Below are positions 4,849 through 8,687 of a DNA stretch of 8,687 nucleotides, piece by piece. The notes below the pieces were generated by a model. The model was given only the letters and a program-made list of their open reading frames with translations. It had not been told where the DNA came from and searched no databases. Numbering within the stretch: the stretch's first letter is position 1; the number at the start of each line of letters is the position of its first letter. The DNA is from Polaromonas sp. (lineage in GTDB: Bacteria; Pseudomonadota; Gammaproteobacteria; Burkholderiales; Burkholderiaceae_C): positions 1 through 8,687 of the forward strand of contig JAJAYS010000295.1 in the NCBI GenBank assembly GCA_026786065.1, given 5' to 3'. Position numbers and translations under genes: made by a program.

Positions 4849-5606
4849 GGCGTGCCGTCCAGCGGTCCGGCAATCACGATATCGGTCGGGGCGCAGCCCA
4901 GGGTTTGTCCCATCAAGGCCTTAACCAGCGCCGGGCGGTTGTTTTGTGCGCTCAGGTGGGCAGCGACCAGGTGTTTGAGTCCGGGGTGTGTCAACTCGCG
5001 CGCCAGGCCGGCCGCGACGCTGTTGGACAAGTGACCGTGCAGCCCACCGACGCGGCGCTTTAAAAAATCCGGATAGCTGGACTGTGCGAGCAGGTCCACG
5101 TCGTGGTTGGATTCGAGCAGCAGGGCATCGCACCGGTGGAGCGCGCTCAGCACGGAGGGCGTGGCGTGACCGAGATCGGTCAGGATGCCGAGCTTGGCCG
5201 CTCCGTCGGTGCAGCTAAGTTGCAGCGGCTCTCTGGCGTCGTGCGGCACGCCGAAGGGCGTGATCTGCATGCCGCCGATGACGATGGGGATGCCGTCCCG
5301 TGCCCGCCGCAACAGGCCGTCGAAATCTTTTGCGCCCGAGCCGGCGTGCGTGCCGCCGCTCATCCAGACCGGAATCCGCAGGCGTTGCGACAGCGCATGC
5401 GCGCAGCCGATGTGGTCGCTGTGCTCGTGGGTAATGAAGATGGCGTCGAGGTCGTCCAGCGCCAGCCCTGATTGCTCCAGGCGCTGCGTCAGTTGGCGTA
5501 TGCCGAGGCCGCAATCGACCAGTAGCCGGGTTGGCAGCAGGTCACGGGCTTCGACCAGCGTGGCGTTGCCGGTGCTGCCGCTGCCCAGGCTTCTGAACCT
5601 CAGCAT
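4833..5606 (-). CDS. MBL-fold metallo-hydrolase, YycJ/WalJ-like
   Basis: A 257-residue cytosolic metallo-beta-lactamase-fold hydrolase. It begins with the YycJ-type signature FRSLGSGSTGNATLVE (4-19) and LLVDCGLGIRQL (28-39). The zinc-binding motif is THEHSDHIG (59-67; His60, His62, Asp64, His65). Further likely metal ligands are His122 in GVPHDA, Asp144 in GILTDLGH and His217 in AAHLSAQNN; LLLESNHD (163-169) and HGHLSN (190-195) are also typical of the group. All residues needed for a two-metal site seem present, so it should be active. The substrate is not known from sequence; YycJ-like proteins have been linked to nuclease or phosphodiesterase activity in other bacteria, which I do not extend to this one. 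The ATG at 5606 gives the normal N-terminus; no strong ribosome binding site is seen. It is the last gene of the minus-strand cluster, 69 bp after bamC. Confidence 0.92.
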   Translation of the reverse strand: MLRFRSLGSGSTGNATLVEARDLLPTRLLVDCGLGIRQLTQRLEQSGLALDDLDAIFITHEHSDHIGCAHALSQRLRIPVWMSGGTHAGSGAKDFDGLLRRARDGIPIVIGGMQITPFGVPHDAREPLQLSCTDGAAKLGILTDLGHATPSVLSALHRCDALLLESNHDVDLLAQSSYPDFLKRRVGGLHGHLSNSVAAGLARELTHPGLKHLVAAHLSAQNNRPALVKALMGQTLGCAPTDIVIAGPLDGTPWLAL

Positions 5607-5675
5607 GGGTCGGGTTGGCCTGGTGCTGCCTCGGTACCGCGCGGTTTGCCGTTGGGGGGCGAACCGGCGCGGTGC

Positions 5676-6851
5676 CTAGCGCAGATCGGCGGCAATGATC
5701 TGCACGATGCGCTGGGCGTTTGCCGAGGCTTCGGGTGCGCCTTTTTCATCAAGCACCGAGACCGTCGTCAGGTTGCCCTCGCCGCGCACCGCAATCCGGT
5801 ACTTCAGCGGTGGAATGATTGGCTTCGAGGCACCAAAAATCTTGCCAAACAGGCCTGGCTCGGACTTGTCTGCATTCGGTTCGACATAGCGAACGAAAAA
5901 GGTGCCCTTGGCCCGGTCGCGGTCTTCCACGGTGAAGCCGGTGCGGTCCAGTGCCAGACCGACTCGGCGCCAGGCGCGCTCGAAGTCGTCGTCGATCTGC
6001 ACCACTGGCTGGCCGTTGACGTTGCTGACGCGGGATGTCGGCTTTACCGGTGCGCCCGAGGCCAGCAGCGCCTTCGATTGTTCTTCGGTGGTGCCCAGTC
6101 TGACCATCAGCCGGCGCAAAAATTCGGCCTCCAGTTCGGGGTCGGCGGGGCGCGGCTGCCAGACGGTGCCGTCACCGGAGGCCTGCGCGTTGGAGCCGCG
6201 GGCACCGAGCACGGTTTCGACCATGCCTCGGTGGCTGACGTAAATCTCGGTGCTGCCATTGCTGCTGCGCTCGAGCCGGGTGCGAAACTTGTCGCGCTCG
6301 CCGGTCGAGTAAAGGCTGTCGAACACTTTGCCCAGCGTGTTGCGGATGAAGTCCTGCGGAATCTTGGCGCGGTTCTCGGCCCAGTCGGTTTCCATGATTC
6401 CCATGGCCTCCTGGTCCTGCACCAGCACAAAGCCGTTCTCGCGCCAGAAATCGTGCACCGGGCCCCAAACTTTTTCGGCCGGCCGGTTGACGACCAGCCA
6501 GCGCTGGTTGCCGGCGCGCTCGATCTTCACGTCGCCAACGGCTTGCGGTGCGGTGGACGGTGCGCTGGCCGGTGCGGCGACCTGGTAGCCGCTGGCGGTG
6601 ACCGCCGAGCCGGGCACCACATAGCGGGTGTCGCGGCTCAACTGGGTCAGGTCGGGCGGCACCTCCAGCGTGCGGCCCTTGCCGGTGGAGGACTTGTAGT
6701 CGATGCGGCTGCGCTCCTCAAGATTGCTGAGGGTCGAGCAGCCCGCGATCAGCGCGAGCGCCAGCAGCGCGGAACCGGTCTTCGTGCGCTGTAGCGCGGC
6801 GGCGCGTGGCCGTCGGTCGCTGGAAAAAAGCCGCTGAAATGGGATCTTCAC
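5676..6851 (-). CDS. bamC: BamC, outer-membrane protein assembly factor lipoprotein
   Basis: A 391-residue lipoprotein of the BAM complex, which folds beta-barrel proteins into the outer membrane. The start is GTG at 6851, with AAGGAA 5 nt upstream. The signal peptide is long in its basic part (residues 1-26), then hydrophobic (27-36), with lipobox IAGC and lipidated Cys38. The following segment, about 39-80 (LEERSRIDYKSS, LEVPPDLTQL), corresponds to the extended BamD-binding stretch of the family. Two helix-grip domains follow: about 107-215 (NRPAEKVWGPVHDFWRENGF, IMETDWAEN, SHRGM) and about 281-391 (DFERAWRRVGLALDRTGFTVEDRDR, FFVRYVEP, AQRIVQIIAADL). It is longer than the 344-residue E. coli protein, mostly in the linker. 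It lies 16 bp after dapA, the same gene order as in E. coli (dapA-bamC), so an operon is very likely. Confidence 0.93.
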   Translation of the reverse strand: MKIPFQRLFSSDRRPRAAALQRTKTGSALLALALIAGCSTLSNLEERSRIDYKSSTGKGRTLEVPPDLTQLSRDTRYVVPGSAVTASGYQVAAPASAPSTAPQAVGDVKIERAGNQRWLVVNRPAEKVWGPVHDFWRENGFVLVQDQEAMGIMETDWAENRAKIPQDFIRNTLGKVFDSLYSTGERDKFRTRLERSSNGSTEIYVSHRGMVETVLGARGSNAQASGDGTVWQPRPADPELEAEFLRRLMVRLGTTEEQSKALLASGAPVKPTSRVSNVNGQPVVQIDDDFERAWRRVGLALDRTGFTVEDRDRAKGTFFVRYVEPNADKSEPGLFGKIFGASKPIIPPLKYRIAVRGEGNLTTVSVLDEKGAPEASANAQRIVQIIAADLR

Positions 6852-6856
6852 AAGGG

Positions 6857-6862
6857 TTCCTT
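6857..6862 (-). promoter_or_regulatory. Ribosome binding site of bamC
   Basis: AAGGAA on the minus strand, 5 nt before the GTG at 6851 and within the 16-bp dapA-bamC gap. It supports the GTG start. Confidence 0.65.
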
Positions 6863-6867
6863 AAAAA

Positions 6868-7752
6868 TCAGATCAAACCGCAGGCACTGAGCGTGCCTGC
6901 GACCAGCGCTTCGTTGGACGCCTCAAGCGGCGTCATCGGCAGGCGCAGCGTGGGGCAGCACAAGCCCATGCGGGCCATTGCCCACTTGACTGGAATCGGG
7001 TTGGCTTCAACGAACAGGTTTTTATGCAGCGGCAGCAGCTTGCGCTGCAGCGACATGGCTTTTTTTGCATCGCCGGCCAGCGCCGCGACGCACAGCGCGT
7101 GCATTGCGCGCGGGGCGATGTTCGCCGTCACGCTGACATTGCCCTGGCCGCCGCACAACATCAGCGCCACGGCGGTTGCGTCGTCTCCGGAATAGACCGA
7201 AAAGCCGCTCGGGGCTTCGGCGATCAGCCACTGCGCCCGCTCGATATTGGCCGTCGCCTCCTTGATGCCGACGATTCCAGGGACGCGGGCCAGCCGCATC
7301 ACCGTGGCATGCGCCATATCGGCGACGGTGCGGCCGGGGACGTTGTAGAGCACCGTCGGCAAATCGCCCACCGCTTCGGCGATGGCCTTGAAATGCTGGT
7401 ACTGGCCTTCTTGCGTCGGCTTGTTGTAGTAGGGCACGACCTGCAACTGGCAGTCGGCGCCGACCTCGCGGGCAAACTTCGCCAGCTCGATCGCCTCGGC
7501 GGTCGAATTGGCCCCGCAACCGGCCATGATGGGCACCCGTTTTTTTGCCTGCCCTACCGCAACGCGAATGATCTCGCAGTGCTCTTCGACGTTCACGGTC
7601 GGCGATTCGCCGGTGGTCCCGACCACGCAAATGCAGTCGGTGCCTTCGGTAATATGCCAGTCCACCAGCTTGCGCAGAGCGGGGTAATCGACCGAGCCGT
7701 CTTCTTGAAAAGGGGTCGCCAGCGCGACGATGCTGCCGGTAATGGGGGTCAT
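6868..7752 (-). CDS. dapA: 4-hydroxy-tetrahydrodipicolinate synthase
   Basis: This 294-residue cytosolic enzyme condenses pyruvate and aspartate semialdehyde, the first committed step to diaminopimelate and lysine. The (beta/alpha)8 barrel carries the full active site: Thr46-Thr47 in GTTGESPT, Tyr109 in [10 protein letters not shown], Tyr136 and Arg141 in YNVPGRT, and the Schiff-base Lys164 in VGIKEAT. GDDATAV (189-195) and the C-terminal helical part ([13 protein letters not shown], 251-263) are typical. Length matches E. coli DapA (292). His58, Asn82, Glu86 and Tyr108 match lysine-contact positions of the E. coli allosteric site, while E. coli His53 is Val55 here; lysine inhibition is therefore likely but may be weakened. 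The ATG at 7752 is chosen because [15 protein letters not shown] is the usual N-terminus; the frame extends 26 codons upstream without family-like sequence. No ribosome binding site is visible. It heads dapA-bamC-MBL. Confidence 0.97.
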   Translation of the reverse strand: MTPITGSIVALATPFQEDGSVDYPALRKLVDWHITEGTDCICVVGTTGESPTVNVEEHCEIIRVAVGQAKKRVPIMAGCGANSTAEAIELAKFAREVGADCQLQVVPYYNKPTQEGQYQHFKAIAEAVGDLPTVLYNVPGRTVADMAHATVMRLARVPGIVGIKEATANIERAQWLIAEAPSGFSVYSGDDATAVALMLCGGQGNVSVTANIAPRAMHALCVAALAGDAKKAMSLQRKLLPLHKNLFVEANPIPVKWAMARMGLCCPTLRLPMTPLEASNEALVAGTLSACGLI

Positions 7753-7970
7753 GGTTGGCTTTGGTTGAATCGAAACACCATTGGATGCAGCAAGGCGGCG
7801 GATCTGCCTCTGGCACACCGGTAACCGCAACGCTCTGCATCATGCTTTGCAGTCTGCGCTCGCGCGGTCTGGGTGGCATGCTGCGCTGCTGAAACAACGC
7901 GGTGCAGCGTATCCCCATCCGCATGACCCGGCGCCGCGAGCGTGATGGCAAGTCGGCTCTGTCGGGGCAT
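7749..7970 (-). other. Possible 73-codon leader frame overlapping dapA by ATGA (doubtful)
   Basis: A minus-strand frame starts with ATG at 7970 and stops with TGA at 7749-7751, overlapping the dapA ATG (7752-7750) as ATGA. A TAGAAT (7976-7981, minus) just upstream could be a -10 box, which would make the message start at or near this ATG, but no good -35 is seen. Against it: the product resembles no family I know, and by hand count only about 58% of third codon positions are G/C, lower than I expect for genes this GC-rich. The rest of the 7753-8002 interval holds nothing else I can name. Confidence 0.15.
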
Positions 7971-8002
7971 CCGGCATTCTACTCAGCGCGCCTCGCACCC
8001 CC

Positions 8003-8674
8003 TTACAGGCGATAGCGCGCTGCGCCGGGGTCCGGGTTTTCGCGCACCGCTGCGATGCGCTGGACGAAGCGGGCCGGTCCGGCCGAGCCGTTGCTCTGGG
8101 CTGCCGCCGGGCCATGACCGCGGCTGCCCTCAATGCCGCCCTCAAAGCCGTCTTCAAAGGCCACGATACGCAATCCCCGGCACAGCTCAAGCAACTCGCC
8201 GTTGGCCAGCAGAAAGTCGGGGCGCGACGGCTTGCCGACGGTTTCATTGCCTGCGGCGAAGGTTTCGTAAATCAGCAGCCCCCCGGGAGCGAGGCTGGCC
8301 AGCAGCGTCGGCATCAGCGGCCGCCACAGGTAGTTGGTGACGACCACTGCGTCGAACCTCCGGCCGGGCAGCGGCCACGGGCCGTTCTCGATGTCGGCCA
8401 GGTGCGCCTCGACGGCCTGGGCCGGCAGCGTCTGCGCGACGGCATCGAGCGCGGCCTGCGCCCGGTCCACCAGCACCAGCGGATGGCCTTGCGCATGCAA
8501 CCAGCGGGCGTGGCGACCGTGACCGCAGGCGACGTCGAGCACCACGCCGCCGGGGCGCACCAGATGCGACCAGTGCTGCACCCATGCCGATGCGGGTTCG
8601 CTGCCGTGCGGATTCAGGCAGTGCGTGGCGCCGTGCGGCATTGCTGGCGTCGTCGCAGTCGCTATTATTTTCAT
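8003..8674 (-). CDS. Class I SAM-dependent methyltransferase, TehB-like
   Basis: A soluble methyltransferase of about 223 residues when started at ATG 8674. Numbered from that start, motif I is VVLDVACGHGRHA (about 44-56), the SAM-ribose acid is Asp70 in VLVDRA, the motif II/III region is HLADIENGPWPL (about 91-102), and motif IV is FDAVVVTNYLWRPLMP (about 107-122). APGGLLIYETFAAGNE (about 129-144) is the beta-5 region, and PDFLLANGELLELC (152-165) is typical of TehB-like proteins. The acceptor substrate cannot be told from sequence; tellurite or small-molecule methylation are family options only. The start is uncertain: ATG 8674 lies in a short repeat, GTG 8686 is in frame upstream, ATG 8641 would also keep the whole fold, and a start beyond the right edge cannot be excluded. 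No ribosome binding site is seen for these. The gene lies 250 bp upstream of dapA and may or may not share its transcript. Confidence 0.85.
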   Translation of the reverse strand: MKIIATATTPAMPHGATHCLNPHGSEPASAWVQHWSHLVRPGGVVLDVACGHGRHARWLHAQGHPLVLVDRAQAALDAVAQTLPAQAVEAHLADIENGPWPLPGRRFDAVVVTNYLWRPLMPTLLASLAPGGLLIYETFAAGNETVGKPSRPDFLLANGELLELCRGLRIVAFEDGFEGGIEGSRGHGPAAAQSNGSAGPARFVQRIAAVRENPDPGAARYRL

Positions 8675-8678
8675 AGCT
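8661..8678 (+). repeat. Short dispersed repeat (GCTA, 9 nt, TAGC), right copy, at the methyltransferase start
   Basis: GCTA (8661-8664), 9 nt TTATTTTCA, TAGC (8674-8677). It shares TTTTCATAGCT with the left copy and has the same orientation and the same spacer length. Read on the minus strand it supplies the candidate ATG at 8674 and the codons for MKIIA. Confidence 0.5.
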
Positions 8679-8687
8679 GGTAACACC

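Noticed and set aside
5646..6794. Plus-strand open frame of 382 codons opposite bamC
   Set aside because: It mirrors the BamC reading frame in a GC-rich gene; BamC has a lipobox, family domains and a ribosome site, while the antisense product resembles nothing.
7753..7830. N-terminal extension of DapA by 26 residues
   Set aside because: The extra residues are unlike DapA family N-termini and the extended start would be TTG without a ribosome site; the ATG at 7752 gives the normal length.
1..8687. Mobile element, prophage, CRISPR, toxin-antitoxin or defence cluster
   Set aside because: No transposase, integrase, spaced repeats, tRNA-end attachment site or recognisable effector pair was seen; all strong genes are housekeeping or envelope genes with similar base composition.

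Overview
The window looks like ordinary chromosome from a GC-rich betaproteobacterium, most likely a member of the Comamonadaceae (Polaromonas, Rhodoferax, Acidovorax or a relative). The reasons are the protein sequences (CoaBC, Dut, RoxA-type cupin, DapA, BamC), the gene order, and a short repeat near both ends (GCTA, 9 nt, TAGC) of a kind I remember as common in Comamonadaceae genomes. I did no database search, so the taxonomic placement is inference.

Positions 1-890 hold the 3' end of coaBC (coenzyme A synthesis) and dut (dUTPase), which overlap by ATGA. After a 255-bp spacer comes a glycine-zipper outer-membrane lipoprotein gene (1144-1686), ended by a strong hairpin terminator. This terminator also serves the convergent SlyD-like FKBP prolyl isomerase gene (1769-2293, minus). 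The FKBP gene is divergent from a RoxA/YcfD-type ribosomal-protein hydroxylase gene (2308-3564). Their start codons are separated by only 14 bp, centred on an 8-bp palindrome. A conserved-looking gene of unknown function (3680-4192) follows in the same direction, then a small alanine-rich lipoprotein gene (4456-4749) with its own likely promoter. A second two-way terminator lies at 4772-4805.

Positions 4833 to the right edge are all on the minus strand. In transcription order they are a TehB-like SAM methyltransferase, a 250-bp spacer, dapA, bamC (16 bp after dapA) and a YycJ/WalJ-like metallo-beta-lactamase-fold hydrolase (69 bp after bamC). The dapA-bamC pairing is also found in E. coli. 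It couples lysine/diaminopimelate synthesis for peptidoglycan with outer-membrane protein assembly.

I see no mobile element, phage gene, CRISPR array, toxin-antitoxin pair, defence system, rRNA or tRNA. This is a housekeeping region with a cell-envelope slant (two lipoproteins, BamC, DapA), and I did not find a new multi-gene system. The points most worth a second look are small: the symmetric 14-bp divergent spacer, the Lpp-like alanine heptads in the small lipoprotein, the repeat supplying a possible start codon for the methyltransferase, the unknown gene behind the hydroxylase, and a possible leader frame coupled to dapA.
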